NCBI RefSeq assembly: GCF_033807715.1
Contig: NC_084606.1
Coordinates: forward strand, 37,872,401 to 37,936,400
Reading direction: 5' to 3'
DNA: 64,000 nucleotides
DNA from: Cololabis saira
Lineage: Eukaryota > Chordata > Actinopteri > Beloniformes > Belonidae
Positions 1-11,261 of the stretch are shown here, in pieces. Under the pieces are notes generated by a model. That model saw nothing but the letters and a program-made list of their open reading frames with translations, had not been told where the DNA came from and searched no databases. A program made the translations under genes and the position numbers. Numbering within the stretch: position 1 is the stretch's first letter; every line of letters begins with the position of its first letter.

Positions 1-538
1 CCATGGATATTAATATTTGGTACAGTTACCAAGAACCAGTGGTCCATGGATATTAATATTTGGTACAGTTACCAAGAACCAGTGGTCCATGGACATTAAT
101 ATTTGGTACAGTTACCAAGAACCAGTGGACCATGGACATTAATATTTGGTACAGTTACCAAGAACCAGTGGTCCATGGACATTAATATTTGGTACAGTTA
201 CCCCAAGAACCAGTGGTCCATGGATATTAATATTTGGTACAGTTACCAAGAACCAGTGGTCCATGGACATTAATATTTGGTACAGTTACCAAGAACCAGT
301 GGTCCATGGACATTAATATTTGGTACAGTTACCAAGAACCAGTGGTCCATGGACATTAATATTTGGTACAGTTACCAAGAACCAGTGGTCCATGGACATT
401 AATATTTGGTACAGTTACCCCAAGAACCAGTGGTCCATGGATATTAATATTTGGTACAGTTACCAAGAACCAGTGGTCCATGGACATTAATATTTGGTAC
501 AGTTACCAAGAACCAGTGGTCCATGGACATTAATATTT
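1..538. repeat. 43-bp satellite array with higher-order structure
   Basis: Head-to-tail 43-bp unit (starts ccatggatattaatatttgg, ends aagaaccagtggt), about 12.5 copies, running in from outside the window. The copies beginning at 173 and 390 carry two extra C and are 45 bp. Copies beginning at 1, 218 and 435 read ggatat where most others read ggacat, so variants recur every five units (217 bp). It lies in what should be an intron or upstream part of the MAP4K gene. Confidence 0.95.
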
Positions 539-741
539 GACCATGAATCCAGTTTCCTGATATTTATATGTACTTAATTTCTACGCCGTGGAAATACACG
601 AAGCAAAGCTTGAAGGCTTACAAAAGTCTTGACGCTTGGTCCGACTTCAAGGCAGGATTTGTTGTAAAAATTAAAGTGATGAGGACACCGAACTTTATGA
701 TTTGACCGTTTAACGTTAGCTACCCAAAAATCCAACATTAC

Positions 742-919
742 CTGATACAAAATGGGAACCACAAATCCACGTTTCGGTGTCTGGAATCCAGTTGTTTCTG
801 TGAATTGCAGCGATCCATTTGTCTCTCTTAAGATTATTTTTCATCAGTCTGTAAAACGATAACTCTGATTTCTTGCTAAATCCATGAGTACAGTCGATCC
901 CACAACAGCTCTTTCCCAT
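742..919 (-). CDS. THAP-type zinc-finger exon (first coding exon, partial gene)
   Basis: On the minus strand a frame from the Met at 919 encodes about 59 residues with the THAP C2CH pattern: Cys-x4-Cys (CGIDC), a central RDKWIAAIHR helix, then C-G-S-H followed by FVSG. Coding potential stops at a good splice donor (CAG|GTAATG; GT at 741-740), just after HFVSG, which is where THAP exon 1 usually ends. The proline expected in the R-L-P-K segment is Met here. THAP domains are DNA-binding modules of host factors and of P-element-like transposases. The following exons would lie to the left, where only the satellite is visible, so this may be a stranded or dead exon. It lies antisense to the MAP4K gene. 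An in-frame Met at 943 is a less likely start. Confidence 0.6.
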
Positions 920-960
920 TTTAGATGTTTTCCAGTTGCTCAAACTAAAAGTTTACGCTG

Positions 961-1160
961 CCACTCAGTCTTTCTACCACTCAGTCTTTCTGACACTCAG
1001 TCTTTCTGACACTCAGTCTTTCTGACACTCAGTCTTTCTGACACTCAGTCTTTCTGACACTCAGTCTTTCTACCACTCAGTCTTTCTGACACTCAGTCTT
1101 TCTGACACTCAGTCTTTCTACCACTCAGTCTTTCTGACACTCAGTCTTTCTACCACTCAG
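961..1160. repeat. 16-bp tandem repeat
   Basis: About 12 copies of cactcagtctttctga, with a ctac/ctga variant at the unit end. It lies about 150 bp upstream of the first visible MAP4K exon, in intronic sequence. Confidence 0.93.
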
Positions 1161-1312
1161 TGGGCGTAACCTGCTGTGAAGTCTCATCTGTGACGTCATG
1201 TGCATTCCCTCTATATGAACAAGTTCTTGAAATGATGAGTTCAGGCTTTTATGTGGATTTAAACTCAGTACGAGTGAGGTGAAGTGTCACTGATGTTCTG
1301 CTGCTCCTTCAG

Positions 1313-4300
1313 ATGGGAGCGTGTTTCTCTAAAGTGTTCAACGGCTGTCCTCTAAAAATCCACTCTGCTGTCACCTGGATTTTACCCAAAACACGTGGTA
1401 AGAAGACGTATCTCTTAAGTTCCTCACAGTCTAGGGAAGTAAACTTTGCCTGGCATATTTTAAGTTTTTAAAAGTTCCTCAGTTAAAAAAACCTAAAACA
1501 ATACAAGTATACATGTATAATCTGATGTCTATGGAAGAGTATTAAGGCCAGGCAAGAGAAAAAAAATTTGAGAGTGGAAGATTTTTTTTTATTGTGCACT
1601 TTGAGAAAAATGTTGAAATGTCGAGATTAATGTTGAAATACAATTTTGAGAAAGAAGTCGAAATTTCGTTTTTTTTTCTCGACATTTCAACTTTTTTCTT
1701 AAAATTTCGTCTTTTTTCTGAACATTTTGACTTTTTTCTCGACATTTCGACTTTTTTCTTAAAATTTCGACTTTTTTCTCGACATTTCGACTTTTTTCTT
1801 AAAATTTCGACTTTTTTCTCGACATTTCGACTTTTTTCTAAACATTTCATCTTTTTTCTAAACATTTCATCTTTTTTCTCAACATTTCGACTTTTTTCTC
1901 GAAATTGTACTTCAACATTAATCTTGATTTTTCGACTTTTTCCTCCACATTTTGACTTTTTTCTTAAAATTTCAACTTTTTTCTCAACATTTAAAATTTT
2001 TTTCTCGACATTTAAACTTTTTTCTTGAAGTGCATAATGAAAAATCTTTCTCCTCTTAAATATTATTTTTATTTTTCTCCTGCCTGGCCATGATAAAATA
2101 TTATTTTTATTTTTCTCCTGCCTGGCCCTAATACTCTTCCGTAGATGTCTGAGTTGTAAGGAAGAAATAAAATGTTATTTTCTCTCTCTTTCTTATTTTT
2201 AACCCTGTTCCGTTCCTCCGTAGATCAGTACCTCCTCCTTGGGGCGGAGGAGGGAATCTACACCCTGAACCTCAATGAGCTTCACGAGGATACGCTAGAG
2301 AAGGTGAGACTCGCTTATTTAAGCGTGGTATTCAGTTAAAATGATTAATTATGAGATGGCTGAAGACGGTGCCAAAGGTTCAGGACAAAAGATCAACTCT
2401 GTGCTGTTGACTCAATAATGGAGAGGGGAGTTGAGAGCGACGTGGATGGACTAAATAGAAATTATCACATCAGAGGAAAAGATCAAATGTTTTAGAGATC
2501 ATTTGAAAGTTTGGCATCATATTTACAAGACTGTCTCAGAAAATTAGAATACTGTGATAAAGTTCTTTATTTTCTGTAATGCAATTAAAAAAACAAAAAT
2601 GTCATACATTCTGGATTCATTACAAATCAACTGAAATATTGCAAGCCTTTTATTATTTTAATATTGCTGATTATGGTTTACAGTTTAAGATTAAGATTCC
2701 CAGAATATTCAAATTTTTTGAGATAGGATAATTGAGTTTTCTTAAGCTGTAATATAAATGACTGAAGTGCGAAGAGCTGAGTGTCTACAATAAAAACGTC
2801 TGATGCTGTTCTGTGTTTTTCTCTCCCCAGCTGCTTCCTCAGCGCTGCACGTGGCTGTATGTGATGAACAACGTACTGATGTCCGTCTCAGGTGAATAAG
2901 GGCAAATCATGACTTGTCAGAGAACACAGTATTTTATCTGCTGCTGTAATAAATGTCTCCGTACCGCAGGAAAGTCGTCCCAGCTTTATTCCCACAGTCT
3001 GACAGCTCTGTTTGAGCAGAGAGGACACGTCCAGAAGAAGCACAGCAGTCTTTCTCTCAGCACCAGCCGCTTCACTGAGAGAATATCCCACAGGTAGTAG
3101 GGCCGTCACAAGTTTAATCATGAAATTAGATAGTCCTAAAAGGAAGACATACCGTATTTTCCGCATTATAAGGCGCACGGCATTATAAGCTGCACCTTCA
3201 ATGAATGACGTATTTTAAAACATTTTCCATATATAAGGCGCACCGCATTCTGAGGCGCTACAGTAGAGGCTGGAGTTACGTTATCATCCATTAGACCAGG
3301 GGTCTCAACCCGCGGCTCCGGAGCCGCATACGGGTCTTTCATCCTTATACTGCGGCTCCGAGTGGCTTGGGAAAAAAAAAAAAAACTAAGTATTTAATTG
3401 AAGTGTATTTTATTTGTGTTAGTTCTTTAATATTTTAGTTCTAAATTGGAAGATTATTGTGATCTTGACATATTAGAATAAATATATTTTATTGTTTTTT
3501 GTTGCTCAAAATAAACGTCATACTCGTGAAAGCCGGTACACATATATATAAAGCCGGTATACATATATATAAAGCCGGTACACATATATATAAAGCCGGT
3601 ACACATATATATAAAGCCGGTACACATATATATAAAGCCGGTACACATATATATAAAGCCGGTACACATATATATAAAGCCGGTATTCCCGCCAAAACGC
3701 CATCAATTCGTTGCGACTTTCAACCCCAGCAAGGCCAAGTATGGAGAAATGTAAGAAAAGAAAAATATTTGAATAAAATGGAACATTCATTGATGCCTGG
3801 GCAGATTCATTTGCATTTACCTCTGATGAGAGTGGCCTACCAGTATGACTAATTTGTGGAGAAAAACTGTCTAACAATAAACGGTCAAATGTCGCAAGAC
3901 ATTTCAACAATACACACAGTGTCTTTGCTGAAAAATATCCAGAGGGAGAAGAGAAAAAAAGCTGTTTGGGAACTGATGCAGAAGGCTGATCTGATGAAAA
4001 ATCACTTCAAGAAGTGGCTGAAGTTGCAGCTCAATATTGATCCATATATAAGGCTCAATATTGATCCATATATAAGGCGCACCGGATTATAAGGTGCATG
4101 GTCAGCTTTTGAAAGAATTGAAGGCTTTTAGGTGCGCCTTATAGTGCAGAAAATACGGTACCTAAAATGAGTTACAATCTTTGACCTCTGACTGAACTTT
4201 TTTCTGTCCACTCACAGAAAGTTTGCCATATCTGTGAAGATTCCAGACACTAAAGGATGTAGAAGATGTAGCGTAGGTAAGTGAGTTAAGATTTTCCCGC

Positions 4301-7300
4301 CTGTACTGCAGCCTACACACGATCTGCAGATGTTCCAGTAGCACATTAAGTGAGAGCACTGCGGCATACTGGTCAAAGTTGATGCCTCTGCTAACCTGAA
4401 CGTCTCTCAAGACCGTGCATGTGTTCAAAAACATGTGGTATTGACATTCATTAAAAAAATGTATTTCAAGGATTCTCAATATTGTTTAGAGAAAACCAGC
4501 CAGTAGAAGGATTCTGCATGTTTTTTCTTACTTCACAGCATGAAACAAATGAGCTGCACATATTCCTGAAAATGTTTAATTATTAAATATTTGTCTTTTT
4601 TTAATATTTTTAGGTTTAGGCTATTTACACCCTACTACCAATATCAATGTATGCTATTTTTACCCATGTATTATTAGTAAGAAAAATGTAAAAAAAAAAA
4701 TGTATTAAAAAAAAAAAAATCCATCAGCTCAACAGTGATTGACAGGTATTCACTCCACTTTTGATAAACTTCATTTAATCTCTTCAAAATATCTTACAAT
4801 GACATAAGAGCAACAATTGTTCATACAAAAGTGTGAGAGCAGACATTTGCCTGGCTCTATTGTTTTATTTTATTTTATTACATGGTTCCAATTTCAGAGT
4901 GCTGCACATGCACATGGCAACGCATTTGTTTTCACAGGTCAACAGGGTGTGAATAGCTGGGGTTTGCTATTTGTACCCTGGTGCAAATAGTCACTCCGAT
5001 GTTTTTATCCAAATTTTTTTTCCCCATTTTCCCCCCCGTGCTCCTCCCTAAGTCAGTCCTGGCATTGCTCCCTCTACCAACCCCACGAGGGGGGTATTTT
5101 TCTAGGCAGTAACAATAACTTGTTCTCCCTCTGCTAACCCCGGGGGGCTGCACTGAGATCAGTTCTCCTCCTTACTTTTCACCTGACAGGGTGGAGCTTC
5201 TCTGGCTTTTAAGGTTCTCTTATTAGTTTTTAAATCTCTTAACGGTCTCGGCCTTCTGATCAGTCTGAACTAGGGACAGGAGTTGCAAATTAGCAATAGC
5301 TATAAACTCTATGTGCAGAACATCAGTTGCTGTCGTTGTACTGAAACTATGTTTAAACTGCATTGTCCCTATCAACTAAACCAATAAAAAAAATAAAATA
5401 AAAGATCTGCTTTTACCCTGTAAACCCTGGCGGACCCTGAGGTTCTCGGCACCGGCCTTAAAATCATTCCCAAAGTTAGAACCCTAACCCACGGTGCGGC
5501 ATCATTTCACTACTACGGCCCACGTCCGTGGAACAGCCTGCTGGAGAAACTCAGAGACCGTTGATGCTTTTAAAAGCTCAAGACTCACCTTTTTAAACTG
5601 GCTTTTAGCTGATTACCTTTTAGTCTTTCTCTTATACCCTTGTTTTAAACTAGCTGTTCTTGTTGTTTTAACCCAGGTCTTATGCTATTACCATTTCAAG
5701 TTGTTCTTATGTTTGTTTTAGCAGGTCTTGCTTTTTAGACCTACTTTTAGGATCTTATGTTATACTTTTAAACTCTCTTTTAAACTCTCAGAATCAAAAA
5801 GTCTTTATTGCTTTTGTGCAAACTTCCATAGTACAATGCAATTAGGAGTTCTTGTGCTTTCAATAAATAAATGTTCAAAGCATAACATCCATTGTCATAA
5901 TATGCACAAGAAGCATCGTGCAAATAAACTGTTTTAGAACTTGTAATATTAATATAAATTCATTTTTTGAGAAAGATTATTGTGGTTAGCAATATCATAC
6001 TTCCCTATAATTAAATTAAATCAAATTAAATTCATCTTCCAAGGATGCCAAAGAATTAACAAGAGAAAGAATAGGTTCCCAAAAATAGAAAACTTATCAG
6101 AGCAACCCCTAATACCGTATTTAATTTTCTCTAAATATAAAAGGACATCAGGTCTTTCAACCAAGAATTGGGAGATGGAAGTTTTTGGTCCTTCCATTGA
6201 AGTAAAATACGTCTACGAGTTACAGGAGAGGAAAAAGCAATTTAAAAAAACTCTTTTAGTGTGTTATCCTGGTTTCTTGTAGCCTTTAGCTCCAGTGTTT
6301 TCCTCATGGGGAGCCTCCATGCTGGGAGAGGACTCCGGATTTTTAAGTTTTATGTTTTATGTAAAGCACTTTGCATTGCATTTTTAATTTTGTATGAAAA
6401 ACACTTAACAAATAAAGTTTGATTTGATTTGAATAACAGTGTTTTTTTTCTTCCTCCCAGCGAGAAACCCGTACACAGACAGTATATTTCTATGTGGGGC
6501 CGTCCCCACCGGCCTGGTCCTGCTGCTGTGGTACGAGCCCCTGCAGAAGTTCATGCATCTTAAGGTTAGACATGTTCATTTTTATAAATATTCTCCTTTA
6601 ACTGTGACGTCTGATGCGGTACTAGTGGGAGCTAGTGGGGAAACAATCATCTCATGGGGTAGGGGGAGGACTGGGATTTTAGAAGGACCAGAATATAAGC
6701 CAGAAATAATTTTCCTCTGAATATCTGAGAAACCAATCAATGTCAGATGAGTTAATGATCTTCTGCCTGACTGGCATTGGTTTCTCTTTGTTGTTCCACT
6801 TCTCTTGCAGCACATAGTCACCCGGCTACCGGACTGCCTGCCCGTGTTCGAGCTGCTGGTCCTGGTGACGGATGAGTTCCCCCAGCTGTGTGTGGGGGTG
6901 AGGGAGAGTCCTGATGGGAAACCTCCACACAGCCAGCAGCTCCAGTTTGACATCGTGGAGCTGAACGGAGCAGCAGTTTCAGTTCCAGGTACTTTCCTTC
7001 TCTCCGCTGAGGGTACGAGGCTTGGATTAAGGCCCTGTCCCAATACTACCACTACCCCTAGTTTTCAGTCCTACCCCTACATTTTACGCGTTCCCGTGAG
7101 GGTAGTGGTGTCAGATGCACCCTAGTTGATCAGGGCCAGAAACATTTCCCAGAATGCTTTTCGTCGTCATTTGCAGACTGAATCAAAAAAAAAAAACATT
7201 TCGGACATTTCTTATTTTTTAGTGAATAAAATCAATATTTTGAGTTAGTTTCTGCATAAAAATGCGTTTTGATTACATTTCTAGCGAGAAATATATATTT

Positions 7301-10300
7301 TACTTTCATAATATTCACTCAGTGAATGTACATAATCACTCGTTTGCCCGTTGTTGAGAAGTCTTTTTCAAACCTCGCCAGAATAAAGGCTGATTTATGG
7401 TTCTGCGTTACACCAACGCAGAGCCTACGGTGTAGGGTACGCGGCAGGTTACCCTACACCGTACCCTACACCGTACCCTACACCGTACCCTACACCGTAC
7501 CCTACGCCGTACCCTACACCGTACCCTACGCCGTACCCTACGCCGTAGGCTCTGCGTTGGTGTAACGCGGAACCATAAATCAGCTCCCGAGGCAGTTTGC
7601 AGGCAGGCAGTTTTGATTCCAAAATTTTCAAAGCAAATTTCTTAACAGGCGTAGCTACAACTGTTAGATTTCATCTATTAAACCAACATTAATTTTCCTA
7701 AATGATTTATTTCAGCCAGCGGTAATTCTCCACGGCGCAGGTTGACCTGGCGATCACGTCTGTACTCCGGCTGCTGCTGCTCCGAGCCGGCGGCTCTTCT
7801 CATCCCCGAAAACATCTGATCAAATTTCTTAACAGGCGTTATTTGGATAAACTGAGCCCAGGTTGGGGATCTTAACGGTTACTTTTACGCCTGAAAAAAT
7901 ATTAAAACTTAATAAAGTGGCATATTAACAGCGCTACAGCTGAAATTAAAACAGCTTTTATCTCTGGGCTTCCTGATATGGTGTGACGTTTGTGCAAACG
8001 TAACTACGCAGTCGCTTACGTACCTGAACGTAAACCACGCAGTGACGCAAAATTGAGGGGTGGTGCTGAAAAGCAGGAGTAGTGGGAGTATTGGGACAGG
8101 GCCCTGGGAAGATTTCAAGTGCCCTAAAATCTGTGGCTTCTTTTTTAGGGCTAGTGGTACTGAGGGAGGGCTAGTGGTAGAAAGTAGGGGGTGTGTTGGG
8201 ATTGGCCCTAAAACTAGACGGGTGTTTGTATATCTGCAGATAACGGGGCACTTCGAGCCACACAGGTGACCCAACTGGATCGGGACACGGTTCTGATTGC
8301 AGTTGAAAGTAAGCTGTTCCCATGTCACAACACTACATGAATCCATGGATCATACAGCTGTCTTTTGTGCTAATTGGTGATAAACTTAATCAATCTTGTT
8401 CCTCGTTGGACAGAAAGCGTCCGGGTTGTGGACCTGCAGGGGCTTCCGTCCAAACAGCTCGCTGCTGAGATGCTCTTTGACTTTCCAGTTCAAACACTAG
8501 GTACTAAAATCCATATGAAAAACACAGACGGTAGGTTCTTACTGGCAGCTGAGTGATGTGACTTTTTCCTTCCAGTCTGCTTACAGGACAGTGTTCTGGC
8601 TTTCTGGAAACACGGCCTGAGAGGGAGGAGTTTCCACTCCGATGAGGTGACTATCCACGCTTTTTCTGTCAGGCCTGGACCGGCACAAGCATGTTTCTTA
8701 TCTAGTCAACGGTGTGTTTTCACTGAGATAAATTATGTTCTGCTCGTGTTTAGGTAACACAGGAAATTACAGATGTGAGTCGAGTATTCCAGGTGCTGGG
8801 AGCAAACAGGTACACCCACTTTAACATAAATAATGAACATAAGTAATAATCTAAGTGCAATAAGCAGGTGTGATAGCAGGTGTAAAGGCTGAGTTCTGGT
8901 TCTGCGTTAAACCTACGCCGTAGGGTATTACTACGTAGCCTCTCCGTAGCCTGACCTGCACCTCCCAAAAAATGGAACTATGCGTTGAGGCGACGCAGAC
9001 CCAACACAGACCGAGAGGGCTGTGATGTTATGGTCAAGTACTCAAAACCATGTCCGATGACACCACCCACGAGTCTCTATGTCAAACCATTCAAAAGTTA
9101 TGGCAGAAAATCCGAAGTATCACATATCGACCAATCAGAAGAAGGGGCGGGGCTAATTCAGGCCGATGAAGGTCAAGTACTCAATACTCAGTCCGATGAC
9201 ACCACCCACGACCCTTTATCACAACCCGTTCAAAAGTTATGGCAGAGAAAAGTATTCTAGGGGGCGCTGTTGAGCCGTTAGGCCACGCCCATTAATGCAA
9301 ACAATGAAATATCAAATGTATCACCAGGCCTGGTTTGGTGCAAAATTTGGTGACTTTTGGGGAACTATCAAATATGGACCAATCAGATGAAGGGGGGGGT
9401 GCGCTTTTTGGCGTCTAGCGTCGCCACGGTAACCCTTTTGACTGAGAAAAGTAATGCGCGTAGTCGCAGGATGGAGACGCACATTTTGATGTATAACACA
9501 CCTGGGTGCACGATACGGTTCGGGCCGCATTAATTCTAGAAGGAATGGCATAAATTGCGCCAAAATTACGCGATTAATTCAAAATGTTCAAAATGGCCAA
9601 CTTCCTGTAGACTTTTCTTTAAGTAGCGCCATGATACAGGTGTGTACCGATTTTCGTTCATGTACGTCAAAGCGTATTATGGGGCTTGAGGCACAAAGTT
9701 TTTTTTGTCTGAACCAATCAGATGAAGGGTGGGTGTGCTTTTTGGTGTCTAGCGTCGCCACGGTAACGCTTTTGAAAGAGAAAAGTAATGCGTGGTGTCG
9801 CAGGATGGAGACGCACATTTTGATGTATAACACACCTGGGTGCACGTTATGGTTCGGGCCGTATTAACTGCCGAAGGAATGGCATAAATTGCGACAAAAT
9901 TACACGATTAATTCAAAATGGCTGACTTCCTGTTCGGTTTCGGCCATGGCGCCAAGAGACTTTTCTTTAAGTTGTGACATGATACAGGTGTGTACCGATT
10001 TTCGTGCATGTACGTCAAACCGTATTATGGGGCTTGAGGCGCAAAGTTTTCTAGGGGGCGCTGTTGAGCCGTTAGGCCACGCCCATTAATGCAAACCATT
10101 AAATATCACATTTTTCGCCAGGCCTGGCTTGCGTGCAAAATTTGGTGACTTTTGGGGCACGTTTAGGGGGAAAAAAGGCCCTCTCGTCAGAAGAAAGAAA
10201 GAATAAAAAAAAAAACAGATACAATAGGGCCTTCACACTGTAAGTGCTCGGGCCCTAACTAGAGACGATGATAACAATAAATTGTTGTAATTCAGCCGCA

Positions 10301-10647
10301 TTAGAGGGTTTTCGAGCATGAATCGCCTTTTCTTTTCTCCGGAAAAGAACGCAGCCCCCTAGTGCTCTGGGGGGGTACTGCACCGCGGCGAAATGGAGTG
10401 ACGGAGAAGTCCGAAGGTTCACGACGGCCTCACGACGGCGTCACGGCAACGGCGTAGGCTCTGCGTTAACCCAGAACCATAAATCAAGCTTAAGTGGGAG
10501 AACGGGAATGTAGCACAGTTTGATTTGTGCTAACTGGATGAAATGTGTTTCTTGTACAGAGACATAATCCTTCAGAGCAAGCCAACAGATGACCCATCTG
10601 CACCCAGCAATCTGTATATCCTGACCGGCCACGAGAGCAGTTACTGA
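1313..10647 (+). CDS. map4k2: MAP4K2-like germinal centre kinase, C-terminal CNH-domain exons
   Basis: Twelve coding exons join in frame: 1313-1397, 2224-2303, 2831-2891, 2970-3093, 4218-4276, 6461-6564, 6811-6988, 8240-8308, 8414-8500, 8576-8646, 8754-8809, 10560-10647 (stop TGA 10645-10647). All introns are GT-AG and all phases agree, giving 353 residues. The product is the citron-homology (CNH) domain, the protein-interaction C-terminus of STE20-type MAP4Ks that feed JNK/p38 signalling. Diagnostic stretches are [53 protein letters not shown] and [12 protein letters not shown] at the end. HEDTLEK and KIPDTKGC fit MAP4K2 better than MAP4K3/5 as I remember them. The kinase and proline-rich regions are outside the window to the left. 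Introns are filled with repeats. The fourth intron (4277-6460) carries LINE debris and the last (8810-10559) a MITE and an unclassified element. No frame break is seen. Confidence 0.93.
1529..2144. mobile_element. Palindromic non-autonomous DNA element with internal minisatellite
   Basis: Inverted ends (ctatggaagagtattaaggc at left; its near complement ending cttccgtag at right), flanked by ATGT on both sides (1525-1528, 2145-2148). An inner inverted repeat brackets a degenerate 19-20 bp array built of cttttttctcgacatttcga (about 1660-2020). The apparent ORFs on both strands are repeat translations only. A related array occurs at 11560-11990. Confidence 0.65.
2524..2755. mobile_element. mariner-type palindromic MITE, truncated copy
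   Basis: Starts with the family end tacaagactgtctcagaaaa and continues through attctggattcattacaaat and the 'cttttattattttaatattg' core, but breaks off after the first half. Full copies of the family are at 17815, 29373, 31918 and 33784. Confidence 0.8.
3297..4035 (+). pseudogene. hAT (Charlie-like) element fragment with BED-finger transposase remains
   Basis: Begins with caggggtctcaacccgcggc, the kind of end seen on the hAT elements elsewhere in the window. Across frames around 3700-4020 the translation gives the N-terminus of a hAT transposase: [11 protein letters not shown], then ARHFNNTHS and [14 protein letters not shown], the C-x2-C...H-x4-H BED finger of the GTF2IRD2/ZBED-related group. 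The Cys before LICGEK is replaced by a stop and the frame shifts, so it is dead. No right-hand terminus was found. Confidence 0.6.
3536..3690. repeat. 21-bp tandem repeat
   Basis: About seven copies of aaagccggtacacatatatat. Every frame is open because the unit is a multiple of three; the resulting ORFs are not genes. Confidence 0.92.
4290..5170. other. Intronic sequence without recognised features
   Basis: Part of the MAP4K intron 4277-6460. AT-rich stretches with poly-A runs (about 4690-4720) are seen, but no exon, RNA gene or classified repeat. Confidence 0.6.
5175..6432 (+). mobile_element. LINE (L2/CR1-like) 3' remnant
   Basis: At 5495-5610 the translation reads [11 protein letters not shown] then EKLRD and [10 protein letters not shown] across frames, the typical C-terminus of fish LINE ORF2. 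An earlier piece (about 5200-5270) is separated from it by an unrelated SINE-like insert at about 5270-5405. The end at 6355-6432 (gtaaagcactttgcattgca, then aataaagtttgatttgattt) is a LINE 3' tail with TTTGA-type repeats. All frames are broken. Confidence 0.65.
7028..8211. mobile_element. DNA element, family with GGCCAATCCCAATACACCCC ends, copy 1
   Basis: Left end ggccctgtcccaatactacc and right end gggtgtgttgggattggccc form an inverted repeat. The same family occurs at 18917-21341, sharing the interior (gcgttcccgtgagggtagtg, 'aacaggcgttatttggataa', acgtaaaccacgcagtgacg). A palindromic MITE sits at the same place inside both copies, so it belongs to the ancestral element. The element fills most of MAP4K intron 6989-8239. 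Confidence 0.75.
7386..7585. mobile_element. Palindromic MITE (TTTATGGTTCCGCG family) with 12-bp expansion
   Basis: Arms aaggctgatttatggttctg and acgcggaaccataaatcagc are inverted. The loop has expanded as about nine copies of ccctacaccgta (7450-7550). At least seven other copies or fragments of this MITE lie in the window. Confidence 0.8.
8882..10492. mobile_element. MITE of the TTTATGGTTCCGCG family split by a 1.4-kb insertion
   Basis: Left arm aaggctgagttctggttctg followed by gcgttaaacctacgccgtag; right arm aacggcgtaggctctgcgtt followed by aacccagaaccataaatcaa. The arms are complementary ends of the same MITE, now 1.5 kb apart. The intervening sequence is the element at 8990-10262 plus a short second inverted segment (10310-10440). 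Confidence 0.5.
8990..10262. mobile_element. Unclassified fish interspersed element with internal duplication
   Basis: Contains two copies of a block around ggcgtctagcgtcgccacgg, cgcaggatggagacgcacat and cacctgggtgcacg (about 9385-9540 and 9715-9870) and repeated gggggcgctgttgagccgtt. The right end reads gtaagtgctcgggccctaac. A relative lies at 51518-52822. I see no coding frame worth calling; open frames are short and repeat-derived. Confidence 0.55.
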
Positions 10648-10795
10648 GCAGTTACTGAGCAGCACAGCGGATCCACCTCTTAAAGAATCACACTGAAGGA
10701 CGGGCAGTCCCTTCCACAACATTAAAGTATGAATTATGTTTGACTGACGTTGAAGTGGCATCACTGCACGCCGACTACACCGGCTACCCAATTCA

Positions 10796-10801
10796 AATAA
10801 A
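10796..10801 (+). promoter_or_regulatory. map4k2: Probable polyadenylation signal of map4k2
   Basis: AATAAA about 150 bp after the MAP4K stop codon, followed by gtgttgcagg-type GU-containing sequence. This implies a short 3' UTR. It is the nearest canonical hexamer, but use is inferred. Confidence 0.5.
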
Positions 10802-11261
10802 AATATCTGCTAAGGGCGGAAGTTCCCATCCACAGTGTTGCAGGATTTACATGTGACCCCAACAGTGGCGCATGATAACAAGCGATTTAATGTAAAATCC
10901 TCCTTAATGATCAATTGACTTTAAGATTGGCTATGTTTTGACTGCAGGTACAAACTCTAATGAATGAATTATTGTGTGGATGTTGATGGGAGAAAACAGA
11001 GCTCACATGTCAGGGACAGAGTTGCTTAAACTAACAACTTCAGACTCATTTATATTTTATTTGGCATGTCGGAGAAATACGTTATCTGAACATGTTTCCA
11101 AGCATCATTTTCCTTTTATGGTAGACTGAAATAAATCAGAAATCTTTACTAGAATGAGTTGTCAAATATCTGCTGCATCACAGCTTTTGCACCAGTTTTT
11201 TTCTCCAACGTTGTTTCTGAACGCAGAAGGAAACAGGTTAACCAGGATTCCCTCGCTCACC
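10802..11261. other. Intergenic sequence, nothing recognised
   Basis: No coding frame, RNA gene or classified repeat is visible between the MAP4K 3' end and the LINE tail that begins at 11262. Confidence 0.6.

Larger units (their letters stand above)
3150..4160. mobile_element. DNA transposon remnant with ACCGTATTTTC inverted ends
   Basis: Left end accgtattttccgcattata then aggcgcac; right end gtgcgcctt then atagtgcagaaaatacggta: terminal inverted repeat of about 28 bp. The motif tataaggcgcac recurs inside. A hAT fragment (from 3297) and a 21-bp array are nested in it. It occupies most of the fourth visible MAP4K intron (3094-4217). Confidence 0.7.

Noticed and set aside
1594..2028. 144-codon Phe/Ser-rich frame and its minus-strand Lys-rich counterpart
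   Set aside because: Both are translations of the degenerate 19-20 bp array.
6582..7052. 156-codon minus-strand frame over two MAP4K exons
   Set aside because: It is antisense to well-supported exons 6461-6564 and 6811-6988, with no recognised domain.
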